Part shown: piece by piece, positions 51,802 to 63,395 of the stretch | Position numbering within the stretch: the stretch's first letter is position 1 | How the letters are laid out: every line of letters begins with the position of its first letter | NCBI GenBank assembly: GCA_023846275.1 | Contig: CM043878.1 | Location: 8,735,501-8,799,500 of the forward strand | Length of the DNA: 64,000 bases | Source of the DNA: Vanilla planifolia | Lineage: Eukaryota; Streptophyta; Magnoliopsida; Asparagales; Orchidaceae | Direction: 5' to 3' | Made by a program: the position numbers and the translations under genes | Notes under the pieces: model-generated | Databases searched by the model: none | Seen by the model: the letters and a program-made list of their open reading frames with translations, nothing else | What the model was told of the DNA's origin: nothing

Positions 51802-51808
51802 TATAAAA
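51802..51808 (+). promoter_or_regulatory. LTR 1 TATA box
   Basis: TATAAAA followed by GG, in the expected U3 position. The same site is present in the diverged solo LTR at 42486-44489, which supports a functional role in the family. Confidence 0.65.
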
Positions 51809-52253
51809 GGCCGACCGAGGTGCGTTTGGAAAAGCGCTTCTGCGAAAAACGGCGGCGAAGAGTTACCGGAGTGCGACGGCGAGATTTCGGAGAAATATCT
51901 TAAAGAAGTTTCTGCACGCTACATTAACATCCAACGAGGATTCCGGGAGCATTGGACGCGACAGTAACGGCCGGCGAGGATTTCCGGCAAGCGACAGTGA
52001 AGGCCGGCGAAGGCTTCCGTAAGGTAAAAAAATATTTTTTTTATTCGTCGTTAGGGTTATTTAATTTTCCGGTGAGCGGGGGAGACCGAGAGGAGGAAGC
52101 CGAGCCGGATTCGGTCGATTCAGCACATGAAACAGCCGATCCAGCGCCGGCGAAAGATTTCGGCTTCGCCGGACGCGAGAGAGAGAGGGGGGACTGCGTG
52201 AACCGGTCCAGGCTTTGGACCGGGTTACGCCGTTGAACCGGATGCGGAGGCGC

Positions 52254-52400
52254 GCGGTCCAGCACTTCGAGCGCGCGGTCCAGCGCCCAGCGCGTGCGGT
52301 CCAGCACGCCGAGCGCCCGGTCCAGCGCCCAGAGCGCGCGGTCCAGCGCCCAGCGCGCGCGGTCCAGCGCGCCGAGCGCCCGGTCCAGTGTCGCGGGCGG
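52254..52400 (+). repeat. 21-bp GC-rich minisatellite in LTR 1
   Basis: Six full units starting at 52254, 52275, 52296, 52317, 52338 and 52359, plus a partial one at 52380. Each begins GCGGTCCAGC or CCGGTCCAGC. Twenty-one bases is seven codons, so the repeat is open in several frames, which explains the Arg/Ala/Pro-rich chance proteins here. Confidence 0.92.
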
Positions 52401-53002
52401 TCCAGCGCCTGCGTAAGCCAGATTTACTTTTTGAAAATCCGTTTGGAAAAGCTTTTAGAAAGCTTTTTCTGCGCGGGCGGTCCAGCGCCGAACGTGCGCG
52501 CGGTCCAGCGGGCGGTTCAGTGCCGCGTAAGCCCATCTTTTGGGATTAGTTTGGGGTGTGTTTGGGAAAGCTTTTAGAAAGCAGAATTTTTAACTATTTG
52601 GGAATAATTTTTAGAAAAAGCAACTTTTGTCAAATAAACATATTTTAACTTGATTATGTTTGCACTATGGCCTTGTAGGATATCAAGAAAACCAATTAGA
52701 AGTTGACAAGAAAAATTTGGTACAACAAATCCAGGTAGATAGATTTCTAACCCTGTGATGTAGCGCATTACTATGTATTTGCTTTACATGATTTTCTTTC
52801 AGTTACATAGTGTTTGGCTGTTCTATATGTTGATGTTTCTTTCATTTGCATGACAACTAAAAAGGGAAGAAATAATATGGTACAATATGCTAAAGAAAGG
52901 GATGAAACAATATAGCATGAAATGACTTTTGATATGGCATGGGTTGATGTTTGGGAAATGACAAATATATAAAAATGGATTCCCAGAGAACATTATCCTC
53001 AC

Positions 53003-53204
53003 CACTAGGCTCAGCGTGTGGGATCGCAGGGTATCGATCTTCGGATCAGATATCTGCCTAGTGTTATGTGCTATGACTCCATGATGATTACACCAGGCTC
53101 AGCGTGTTGGATCGCAGGGTATGGTACCATACCTGCCTGGTGGCACTAGGCTCAGCGTGTTGGATCGCAGGGTATCGATCTTCGGATCAGATATCTGCCT
53201 AGTG
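53003..53204 (+). repeat. Three tandem hairpin modules in LTR 1
   Basis: Modules at 53003-53063, 53091-53142 and 53144-53204. The outer stem is CACTAG/CTAGTG in the first and third and CACCAG/CTGGTG in the second, a paired change that keeps base pairing. The inner hairpin of modules 1 and 3 is GGTATCGATC, loop TTCG, then GATCAGATATC with one bulged A. Module 2 has the palindrome GGTATGGTACCATACC instead. In RNA the C(UUCG)G loop is known to be unusually stable. Function unknown. Confidence 0.8.
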
Positions 53205-53740
53205 TTATGTGCTTGGTTGGATGCCGGCTAGAGGACAGTCATTGATGATTGGATCCAGCGGATAATGCGTCAAAGGGAATTGGGCCCGGTAATAAGCACA
53301 ATATAAGGAACTTGCATTTCTTTATGACTTTCATTTGACATTATCTTATATGTATGTATGACATTCATCTTTACTGTTAATGGTATTTGTTATGCCTTTT
53401 ATTTTCTTGGTTAAATATGTGGATTTATCTACTGAGATTTATAAAATCTCATTTAGTGCTTACATCACAGGTCATGAAACCACTACACCGAGAACTGGGA
53501 ATGATGCTGTTACAGGAGAGCCCTTTCCAAGAGATGTGTGAGAGGGAAAATTTTAGTGTGATTAAATGTTTAAAAACATGTCTTTATATATATACTTTGG
53601 ATTTTGAATTAGTGTTTGTCTTACCGTCGGGTCCCCACCTTTGGTTTGTTTATTTGTCCTCACTTAAATGCTGTATTTGGCGACTCTGATGATAACTTTG
53701 TGACATAATGGTATTAGATGTCGGTGGGGGCTTGACAAGG

Positions 53741-53752
53741 TGGTATCAGAGC
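53741..53752 (+). other. Primer-binding site, internal region 1
   Basis: TGGTATCAGAGC, complementary to the 3' end of plant initiator tRNA-Met, three bases after LTR 1. Confidence 0.93.
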
Positions 53753-53956
53753 CTTTGGTTTAGAAATAGGTGAGAAATGTGAGTGAGGACACCAGCACAT
53801 CATATACATTTGCATGTTTAGTGATACTTTTTGCTTAAATGCTAGTTGTCAAATATCTTCTATGGTTTGCAGGATTGCAATATATCTCAAACCATAGAAT
53901 GATCTGAATTTGGAAATATAAATAAGGGTAAAGAAAGATAGTGACAAGGAGATACG

Positions 53957-54560
53957 CAACAGGAATTAGCACAAACTTTAGTCTCTTTGTTGCAATCAAT
54001 TGGAAGCACTGGTAGTCATAGAGGAGAGGCATCTATCGACTTGGTGGTTGACTAATTTCAGCGGATGCATCCTCCTCCTTTTGTTAGGGAAGAGGATCCT
54101 ATAATTGTTAAAAAATAGCTATAGCACATGAATATTATCTTTGAAAGGGACATTGTGCCCAACTGACAGAAAGTTAGCTTTGGCAGTTTTGGTACTAAAA
54201 GATGCTGCCAGACTATGGCGGAGTTCTTGATATAAGCTTCAATTTTCTAGCCGACCAATGAAAGACATTTCTTGGGAAGACTTCACAAAAGAATTTGAGC
54301 AATGGTATACGCCTCTATCAATCAAAGCTAAAATAAGGAAAGAACCGAATAATCTCAGGCAAGAAAATCTATCAGTTACTGCATATGAAATCAAATTCTC
54401 CCACCTAGCGAAATATGTACCCTAGTTAGTAACACCTGAAGAACAACGATGCTACATGTTTCGACGAGGCTTACGGGATGAAATTCGGGCAGCTTTAGTA
54501 GCCGTTCGAACAATAAACTATGTGGAGTTACTAGAGCATGCCCATACGTTTGAGCTGTAA
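53957..54560 (+). pseudogene. gag remnant, copy 1
   Basis: Retrotransposon capsid protein remnant. A first stretch (QQELAQTLVSLLQ, then RMHPPPFVREEDP) is interrupted by stops at 54053-54055, 54116-54118, 54122-54124 and 54164-54166. A frameshift follows and the second stretch (DAARLWRSS, ISWEDFTKEFEQWY, RQENLSVTAYEIKF, RRGLRDEIRAALV) matches the Retrotrans_gag core. Some stops fall where the family normally has Trp or Gln codons, as expected from C-to-T decay. No zinc knuckle is seen downstream. Cannot encode a working capsid. Confidence 0.85.
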
Positions 54561-54825
54561 CTTAGTTTGCTAGTAGTGAGCAAAGAAGAAGAGAAGAAAA
54601 GATTTGATCATCTAAAGTCTAAATTCATATTCACAAGAAAAAGAGGTAGTCTTAGTTTTTCAAGAGAAGAAACATTCAAGATATAGTAGGTTCAGACCAT
54701 TGAACCAAGCACTAGCAGAGCTAGTTTGAGTTCAAATGGAATGAATAGATATGAGAAATATTAAAAAATGACATAAGGGGAGAATGTAGATCAGAGTCTA
54801 TCCGACCAATCCATGCCAAGATTGG
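54561..54825 (+). other. Degraded gag-protease linker, copy 1
   Basis: No recognisable zinc knuckle and no Asp-Thr/Ser-Gly protease active site. It lies where both normally sit, so that region is deleted or decayed beyond recognition. Confidence 0.55.
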
Positions 54826-56593
54826 TTGTGTGAACATAAAGTAAAAATAGATTGTTATGAAAAGAGAATTGAAATCCCAATCCCGGGAGAAAATAAAATA
54901 ATCTATTTTGGCCAAGGAAGAAAAATTCCTATCATAACTATGCTCAAAGCTCAGAAACTATTGAAGAAAGGATATGCTGGATGTCTTGTTTCCATTGTGG
55001 ACTTGGATAGATAATTTGATCAACCCTCAAAAGTACCAATAGTTAAAGAATATTTGAATGTCTTCCCAGAGGAATTATCAGAGTTACCCCCAAATAGAGA
55101 AATTGAATTTGAAATTCAATTGATTCCTGGTGCTGAGCCAATTTCAAAATCTCCTTATCGTATGGCACCTGCTGAACTACAAGAAGTTAAAATACAACTA
55201 CAAGAATTATTAGACAAAGGATTTATTAGGCCAAGTGTCTCCCCATGGGGAGCACCCATCTTATTTGTGAAAAAGAAGGACGGTAGTCTTCGTATGTGCA
55301 TGGACTATCGAGAAATCAATAAAATCACCATCAAGAACAAATATCCTTTGCCTCGGATTGATGAGTTGTTTGATCAATTACATGGAGCAGTTGTATTTTC
55401 AAAAATTGATTTGCGATCTGGATATCATCAGTTAAAAATCAAGCAGGAAGATGTTCCAAAGACAGCTTTTAGAACTAGATATGGACATTATGAATTCTTA
55501 GTACTACCTATTGGGCTAACTAATGCACCAGCAACTTTTATGGATTTAATGAATCGAGTGTTCAAGAAATATTTGGACCACTTTATCATTGTCTTTATTG
55601 ATGATATCCTGATTTATTCAAAATCCTTAGAAGAACATGGTACACATTTGCATTTAACACTACAGACTTTTAGAGAAAACCAATTATATGCCAAATTCTC
55701 GAAATGTGAGTTTTGGTTATCCAAAGTCATTTTCTTGGGACATGTCAGTGCAGAAGGAATTTCTGTGGATCCACAAAAGATTTCAGTTATCATCGATTGG
55801 CCAAGACCCACAACAGTGACGGAGGTCAGAAGCTTCTTGGGATTAGCTGGATATTAAAGGAAATTTGTCAAGGGTTTTTCTCAAATTGTCACACCGTTAA
55901 CCAATTTAACATGGAAGACTAAAAATTTGAATGAGATGTAGCTTGTGAAAATAGCTTTCAAATACTAAAAGAGAAATTAACTACAGCTCCAATTCTAGCA
56001 GTGCCAGAAGGAACAGAAGGTTATCAAATATACAGTGATGCCTCGTTGCAAGGGCTAGGTTGTGTACTGATGCAGCATCACAACGTAATTACATACGCAT
56101 CGAGACAGCTTAAGGCACATGAAAAGAATTATCCTGTGCATGATTTGGAGCTAGCAGCTATCATTTTTGCTTTAAAAATTTGGAGACATTACTTATATGG
56201 AGTTAAATGTATGATATTTACTCATCATCAGAGTTTAAAATATATCTTCACTCAAAAGGAATTAAATTTTAGGCAAAGACGATGGTTGAAATTTATTAAA
56301 GATTATGATGTGAAAATCACATATAATCCAGGTAAAGCAAATGTGGTGGCAGATGCTCTCAGTAGAAAGGCTAGTGCTAATAGTTTATTAACTACTATCC
56401 CAGAAGAAAGACAAGTGATCTTTGAGATGGACAAATTGCAATTGGAATCTGAAATACAAAGAAATACGATGTTGTTAGCTCACTTATCTGTAAGACCAGA
56501 TTGGTTAAAGTCTTGTGGCGCGGTCAAACAGAAAGAGAAGCTACATGGGAAGTAGAGACAGATATGATCGGTCGGTATCCAGAACTGTTCTAA
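54826..56593 (+). pseudogene. pol remnant: protease tail, reverse transcriptase, RNase H, chromodomain tail; integrase deleted (copy 1)
   Basis: In order: the end of the protease domain (KVKIDCYEKRIEIPIPG); a stop at 55012-55014; the reverse transcriptase in the same frame with catalytic Asp codons at 55408 ([12 protein letters not shown]) and 55600/55603 (FIDDILIYS); a stop at 55855-55857. A frameshift near 55921 and a TGA at 55932-55934 precede RNase H (56001-56500: Asp in IYSDAS, Glu in HDLELAA, Asp in VVADALSRK). The usual TDH motif reads THH, so one catalytic Asp is lost. After LAHLSVRP the sequence jumps, out of frame, to the last ~30 residues of a chromodomain (VLWRGQ, ATWEVE, RYPELF, stop 56591-56593). 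The whole integrase is missing. Not functional. Confidence 0.9.
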
Positions 56594-56614
56594 ATTTCGG
56601 GACGAAATTTTTGT

Positions 56615-56627
56615 AAGGAGGGAAGAT
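56615..56627 (+). other. Polypurine tract, internal region 1
   Basis: AAGGAGGGAAGAT directly before LTR 2; the usual site for second-strand priming. Confidence 0.85.
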
Positions 56628-56907
56628 TGTAACAGCCCTAGTTTTATCTTATATTTTTTATAGAAAGAGCTCTGTGAGACGAATCCAACGATGTTTAATT
56701 TGTAATTTTCGGAGCTCTAATGAATAAATTATGAATTTTTGAAGATTTGGGATAAATTTGTAACGTAGAGGATAGATCTGTAATTTTTAAATGTCGGCTT
56801 AGTTCAAATCCGATTGGCGGAGGATATATTTGCAAATATAAAATTTAGAAGGGGTTTTCTGCAAAAACGTGGTTCACGAACCAAGGCTTATCAGTTTCGA
56901 CCGCGTT

Positions 56908-56914
56908 TATAAAA
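56908..56914 (+). promoter_or_regulatory. LTR 2 TATA box
   Basis: Same TATAAAA site as in LTR 1. Confidence 0.65.
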
Positions 56915-57359
56915 GGCCGACCGAGGTGCGTTTGGAAAAGCGCTTCTGCGAAAAACGGCGGCGAAGAGTTACCGGAGTGCGACGGCGAGATTTCGGAGAA
57001 ATATCTTAAAGAAGTTTCTGCACGCTACATTAACATCCAACGAGGATTCCGGGAGCATTGGACGCGACAGTAACGGCCGGCGAGGATTTCCGGCAAGCGA
57101 CAGTGAAGGCCGGCGAAGGCTTCCGTAAGGTAAAAAAATATTTTTTTTATTCGTCGTTAGGGTTATTTAATTTTCCGGTGAGCGGGGGAGACCGAGAGGA
57201 GGAAGCCGAGCCGGATTCGGTCGATTCAGCACATGAAACAGCCGATCCAGCGCCGGCGAAAGATTTCGGCTTCGCCGGACGCGAGAGAGAGAGGGGGGAC
57301 TGCGTGAACCGGTCCAGGCTTTGGACCGGGTTACGCCGTTGAACCGGATGCGGAGGCGC

Positions 57360-57506
57360 GCGGTCCAGCACTTCGAGCGCGCGGTCCAGCGCCCAGCGCG
57401 TGCGGTCCAGCACGCCGAGCGCCCGGTCCAGCGCCCAGAGCGCGCGGTCCAGCGCCCAGCGCGCGCGGTCCAGCGCGCCGAGCGCCCGGTCCAGTGTCGC
57501 GGGCGG
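57360..57506 (+). repeat. 21-bp minisatellite in LTR 2
   Basis: Same six full units and partial unit as LTR 1. Confidence 0.92.
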
Positions 57507-58108
57507 TCCAGCGCCTGCGTAAGCCAGATTTACTTTTTGAAAATCCGTTTGGAAAAGCTTTTAGAAAGCTTTTTCTGCGCGGGCGGTCCAGCGCCGAACG
57601 TGCGCGCGGTCCAGCGGGCGGTTCAGTGCCGCGTAAGCCCATCTTTTGGGATTAGTTTGGGGTGTGTTTGGGAAAGCTTTTAGAAAGCAGAATTTTTAAC
57701 TATTTGGGAATAATTTTTAGAAAAAGCAACTTTTGTCAAATAAACATATTTTAACTTGATTATGTTTGCACTATGGCCTTGTAGGATATCAAGAAAACCA
57801 ATTAGAAGTTGACAAGAAAAATTTGGTACAACAAATCCAGGTAGATAGATTTCTAACCCTGTGATGTAGCGCATTACTATGTATTTGCTTTACATGATTT
57901 TCTTTCAGTTACATAGTGTTTGGCTGTTCTATATGTTGATGTTTCTTTCATTTGCATGACAACTAAAAAGGGAAGAAATAATATGGTACAATATGCTAAA
58001 GAAAGGGATGAAACAATATAGCATGAAATGACTTTTGATATGGCATGGGTTGATGTTTGGGAAATGACAAATATATAAAAATGGATTCCCAGAGAACATT
58101 ATCCTCAC

Positions 58109-58310
58109 CACTAGGCTCAGCGTGTGGGATCGCAGGGTATCGATCTTCGGATCAGATATCTGCCTAGTGTTATGTGCTATGACTCCATGATGATTACACC
58201 AGGCTCAGCGTGTTGGATCGCAGGGTATGGTACCATACCTGCCTGGTGGCACTAGGCTCAGCGTGTTGGATCGCAGGGTATCGATCTTCGGATCAGATAT
58301 CTGCCTAGTG
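58109..58310 (+). repeat. Three tandem hairpin modules in LTR 2
   Basis: Modules at 58109-58169, 58197-58248 and 58250-58310, same as LTR 1. Confidence 0.8.
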
Positions 58311-58846
58311 TTATGTGCTTGGTTGGATGCCGGCTAGAGGACAGTCATTGATGATTGGATCCAGCGGATAATGCGTCAAAGGGAATTGGGCCCGGTAATA
58401 AGCACAATATAAGGAACTTGCATTTCTTTATGACTTTCATTTGACATTATCTTATATGTATGTATGACATTCATCTTTACTGTTAATGGTATTTGTTATG
58501 CCTTTTATTTTCTTGGTTAAATATGTGGATTTATCTACTGAGATTTATAAAATCTCATTTAGTGCTTACATCACAGGTCATGAAACCACTACACCGAGAA
58601 CTGGGAATGATGCTGTTACAGGAGAGCCCTTTCCAAGAGATGTGTGAGAGGGAAAATTTTAGTGTGATTAAATGTTTAAAAACATGTCTTTATATATATA
58701 CTTTGGATTTTGAATTAGTGTTTGTCTTACCGTCGGGTCCCCACCTTTGGTTTGTTTATTTGTCCTCACTTAAATGCTGTATTTGGCGACTCTGATGATA
58801 ACTTTGTGACATAATGGTATTAGATGTCGGTGGGGGCTTGACAAGG

Positions 58847-58858
58847 TGGTATCAGAGC
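58847..58858 (+). other. Primer-binding site, internal region 2
   Basis: TGGTATCAGAGC after LTR 2. Its presence shows that LTR 2 opens a second internal region and does not simply end an element. Confidence 0.93.
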
Positions 58859-59062
58859 CTTTGGTTTAGAAATAGGTGAGAAATGTGAGTGAGGACACCA
58901 GCACATCATATACATTTGCATGTTTAGTGATACTTTTTGCTTAAATGCTAGTTGTCAAATATCTTCTATGGTTTGCAGGATTGCAATATATCTCAAACCA
59001 TAGAATGATCTGAATTTGGAAATATAAATAAGGGTAAAGAAAGATAGTGACAAGGAGATACG

Positions 59063-59666
59063 CAACAGGAATTAGCACAAACTTTAGTCTCTTTGTTGCA
59101 ATCAATTGGAAGCACTGGTAGTCATAGAGGAGAGGCATCTATCGACTTGGTGGTTGACTAATTTCAGCGGATGCATCCTCCTCCTTTTGTTAGGGAAGAG
59201 GATCCTATAATTGTTAAAAAATAGCTATAGCACATGAATATTATCTTTGAAAGGGACATTGTGCCCAACTGACAGAAAGTTAGCTTTGGCAGTTTTGGTA
59301 CTAAAAGATGCTGCCAGACTATGGCGGAGTTCTTGATATAAGCTTCAATTTTCTAGCCGACCAATGAAAGACATTTCTTGGGAAGACTTCACAAAAGAAT
59401 TTGAGCAATGGTATACGCCTCTATCAATCAAAGCTAAAATAAGGAAAGAACCGAATAATCTCAGGCAAGAAAATCTATCAGTTACTGCATATGAAATCAA
59501 ATTCTCCCACCTAGCGAAATATGTACCCTAGTTAGTAACACCTGAAGAACAACGATGCTACATGTTTCGACGAGGCTTACGGGATGAAATTCGGGCAGCT
59601 TTAGTAGCCGTTCGAACAATAAACTATGTGGAGTTACTAGAGCATGCCCATACGTTTGAGCTGTAA
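59063..59666 (+). pseudogene. gag remnant, copy 2
   Basis: Same stops and frameshift as copy 1, 5,106 bp downstream, so the damage predates the duplication. Confidence 0.85.
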
Positions 59667-59931
59667 CTTAGTTTGCTAGTAGTGAGCAAAGAAGAAGAGA
59701 AGAAAAGATTTGATCATCTAAAGTCTAAATTCATATTCACAAGAAAAAGAGGTAGTCTTAGTTTTTCAAGAGAAGAAACATTCAAGATATAGTAGGTTCA
59801 GACCATTGAACCAAGCACTAGCAGAGCTAGTTTGAGTTCAAATGGAATGAATAGATATGAGAAATATTAAAAAATGACATAAGGGGAGAATGTAGATCAG
59901 AGTCTATCCGACCAATCCATGCCAAGATTGG

Positions 59932-61699
59932 TTGTGTGAACATAAAGTAAAAATAGATTGTTATGAAAAGAGAATTGAAATCCCAATCCCGGGAGAAAAT
60001 AAAATAATCTATTTTGGCCAAGGAAGAAAAATTCCTATCATAACTATGCTCAAAGCTCAGAAACTATTGAAGAAAGGATATGCTGGATGTCTTGTTTCCA
60101 TTGTGGACTTGGATAGATAATTTGATCAACCCTCAAAAGTACCAATAGTTAAAGAATATTTGAATGTCTTCCCAGAGGAATTATCAGAGTTACCCCCAAA
60201 TAGAGAAATTGAATTTGAAATTCAATTGATTCCTGGTGCTGAGCCAATTTCAAAATCTCCTTATCGTATGGCACCTGCTGAACTACAAGAAGTTAAAATA
60301 CAACTACAAGAATTATTAGACAAAGGATTTATTAGGCCAAGTGTCTCCCCATGGGGAGCACCCATCTTATTTGTGAAAAAGAAGGACGGTAGTCTTCGTA
60401 TGTGCATGGACTATCGAGAAATCAATAAAATCACCATCAAGAACAAATATCCTTTGCCTCGGATTGATGAGTTGTTTGATCAATTACATGGAGCAGTTGT
60501 ATTTTCAAAAATTGATTTGCGATCTGGATATCATCAGTTAAAAATCAAGCAGGAAGATGTTCCAAAGACAGCTTTTAGAACTAGATATGGACATTATGAA
60601 TTCTTAGTACTACCTATTGGGCTAACTAATGCACCAGCAACTTTTATGGATTTAATGAATCGAGTGTTCAAGAAATATTTGGACCACTTTATCATTGTCT
60701 TTATTGATGATATCCTGATTTATTCAAAATCCTTAGAAGAACATGGTACACATTTGCATTTAACACTACAGACTTTTAGAGAAAACCAATTATATGCCAA
60801 ATTCTCGAAATGTGAGTTTTGGTTATCCAAAGTCATTTTCTTGGGACATGTCAGTGCAGAAGGAATTTCTGTGGATCCACAAAAGATTTCAGTTATCATC
60901 GATTGGCCAAGACCCACAACAGTGACGGAGGTCAGAAGCTTCTTGGGATTAGCTGGATATTAAAGGAAATTTGTCAAGGGTTTTTCTCAAATTGTCACAC
61001 CGTTAACCAATTTAACATGGAAGACTAAAAATTTGAATGAGATGTAGCTTGTGAAAATAGCTTTCAAATACTAAAAGAGAAATTAACTACAGCTCCAATT
61101 CTAGCAGTGCCAGAAGGAACAGAAGGTTATCAAATATACAGTGATGCCTCGTTGCAAGGGCTAGGTTGTGTACTGATGCAGCATCACAACGTAATTACAT
61201 ACGCATCGAGACAGCTTAAGGCACATGAAAAGAATTATCCTGTGCATGATTTGGAGCTAGCAGCTATCATTTTTGCTTTAAAAATTTGGAGACATTACTT
61301 ATATGGAGTTAAATGTATGATATTTACTCATCATCAGAGTTTAAAATATATCTTCACTCAAAAGGAATTAAATTTTAGGCAAAGACGATGGTTGAAATTT
61401 ATTAAAGATTATGATGTGAAAATCACATATAATCCAGGTAAAGCAAATGTGGTGGCAGATGCTCTCAGTAGAAAGGCTAGTGCTAATAGTTTATTAACTA
61501 CTATCCCAGAAGAAAGACAAGTGATCTTTGAGATGGACAAATTGCAATTGGAATCTGAAATACAAAGAAATACGATGTTGTTAGCTCACTTATCTGTAAG
61601 ACCAGATTGGTTAAAGTCTTGTGGCGCGGTCAAACAGAAAGAGAAGCTACATGGGAAGTAGAGACAGATATGATCGGTCGGTATCCAGAACTGTTCTAA
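59932..61699 (+). pseudogene. pol remnant, copy 2 (integrase deleted)
   Basis: Same defects as copy 1: stops at 60118-60120 and 60961-60963, TGA at 61038-61040, THH in RNase H, and the out-of-frame jump to the chromodomain tail near 61608. The reverse transcriptase spans 60160-60963 and RNase H 61107-61610. The predicted proteins are identical to those of copy 1. Confidence 0.9.
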
Positions 61700-61720
61700 A
61701 TTTCGGGACGAAATTTTTGT

Positions 61721-61733
61721 AAGGAGGGAAGAT
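61721..61733 (+). other. Polypurine tract, internal region 2
   Basis: AAGGAGGGAAGAT directly before LTR 3. Confidence 0.85.
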
Positions 61734-62013
61734 TGTAACAGCCCTAGTTTTATCTTATATTTTTTATAGAAAGAGCTCTGTGAGACGAATCCAACGATGT
61801 TTAATTTGTAATTTTCGGAGCTCTAATGAATAAATTATGAATTTTTGAAGATTTGGGATAAATTTGTAACGTAGAGGATAGATCTGTAATTTTTAAATGT
61901 CGGCTTAGTTCAAATCCGATTGGCGGAGGATATATTTGCAAATATAAAATTTAGAAGGGGTTTTCTGCAAAAACGTGGTTCACGAACCAAGGCTTATCAG
62001 TTTCGACCGCGTT

Positions 62014-62020
62014 TATAAAA
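62014..62020 (+). promoter_or_regulatory. LTR 3 TATA box
   Basis: Same TATAAAA site as in LTRs 1 and 2. Confidence 0.65.
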
Positions 62021-62465
62021 GGCCGACCGAGGTGCGTTTGGAAAAGCGCTTCTGCGAAAAACGGCGGCGAAGAGTTACCGGAGTGCGACGGCGAGATTTC
62101 GGAGAAATATCTTAAAGAAGTTTCTGCACGCTACATTAACATCCAACGAGGATTCCGGGAGCATTGGACGCGACAGTAACGGCCGGCGAGGATTTCCGGC
62201 AAGCGACAGTGAAGGCCGGCGAAGGCTTCCGTAAGGTAAAAAAATATTTTTTTTATTCGTCGTTAGGGTTATTTAATTTTCCGGTGAGCGGGGGAGACCG
62301 AGAGGAGGAAGCCGAGCCGGATTCGGTCGATTCAGCACATGAAACAGCCGATCCAGCGCCGGCGAAAGATTTCGGCTTCGCCGGACGCGAGAGAGAGAGG
62401 GGGGACTGCGTGAACCGGTCCAGGCTTTGGACCGGGTTACGCCGTTGAACCGGATGCGGAGGCGC

Positions 62466-62591
62466 GCGGTCCAGCGCCCAGCGCGTGCGGTCCAGCACGC
62501 CGAGCGCCCGGTCCAGCGCCCAGAGCGCGCGGTCCAGCGCCCAGCGCGCGCGGTCCAGCGCGCCGAGCGCCCGGTCCAGTGTCGCAGGCGG
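62466..62591 (+). repeat. 21-bp minisatellite in LTR 3 (one unit fewer)
   Basis: Five full units; the unit reading GCGGTCCAGCACTTCGAGC in LTRs 1 and 2 is absent, a clean one-unit slippage or unequal exchange. Confidence 0.92.
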
Positions 62592-63193
62592 TCCAGCGCC
62601 TGCGTAAGCCAGATTTACTTTTTGAAAATCCGTTTGGAAAAGCTTTTAGAAAGCTTTTTCTGCGCGGGCGGTCCAGCGCCGAACGTGCGCGCGGTCCAGC
62701 GGGCGGTTCAGTGCCGCGTAAGCCCATCTTTTGGGATTAGTTTGGGGTGTGTTTGGGAAAGCTTTTAGAAAGCAGAATTTTTAACTATTTGGGAATAATT
62801 TTTAGAAAAAGCAACTTTTGTCAAATAAACATATTTTAACTTGATTATGTTTGCACTATGGCCTTGTAGGATATCAAGAAAACCAATTAGAAGTTGACAA
62901 GAAAAATTTGGTACAACAAATCCAGGTAGATAGATTTCTAACCCTGTGATGTAGCGCATTACTATGTATTTGCTTTACATGATTTTCTTTCAGTTACATA
63001 GTGTTTGGCTGTTCTATATGTTGATGTTTCTTTCATTTGCATGACAACTAAAAAGGGAAGAAATAATATGGTACAATATGCTAAAGAAAGGGATGAAACA
63101 ATATAGCATGAAATGACTTTTGATATGGCATGGGTTGATGTTTGGGAAATGACAAATATATAAAAATGGATTCCCAGAGAACATTATCCTCAC

Positions 63194-63395
63194 CACTAGG
63201 CTCAGCGTGTGGGATCGCAGGGTATCGATCTTCGGATCAGATATCTGCCTAGTGTTATGTGCTATGACTCCATGATGATTACACCAGGCTCAGCGTGTTG
63301 GATCGCAGGGTATGGTACCATACCTGCCTGGTGGCACTAGGCTCAGCGTGTTGGATCGCAGGGTATCGATCTTCGGATCAGATATCTGCCTAGTG
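63194..63395 (+). repeat. Three tandem hairpin modules in LTR 3
   Basis: Modules at 63194-63254, 63282-63333 and 63335-63395; unchanged although LTR 3 differs elsewhere. Confidence 0.8.

Larger units (their letters stand above)
51522..53737 (+). repeat. Chromovirus LTR 1 (2,216 bp)
   Basis: TG...CA ends, TATA box ~280 bp in, a GC-rich middle with a 21-bp minisatellite, and three hairpin modules in the last third. By eye identical to LTR 2. Frames at 51952-52577 on both strands come from the GC-rich part and have no known domain. Confidence 0.95.
56628..58843 (+). repeat. Chromovirus LTR 2 (2,216 bp)
   Basis: Exact match to LTR 1 as far as I can compare by eye, shifted by 5,106 bp. Shared by the first and second internal regions: it is at once the 3' LTR of one unit and the 5' LTR of the next. 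Confidence 0.95.

Noticed and set aside
51952..52577. Frames of 88-120 codons in the LTR (also at 57058 and 62164)
   Set aside because: Explained by the 21-bp minisatellite and CG-rich leader; open on both strands, the mark of composition and not of coding.
53387..53689. 100-codon frame near the LTR 3' end (also at 58493 and 63578)
   Set aside because: Internal to the LTR, no known domain; present in each LTR only because the LTRs are copies.
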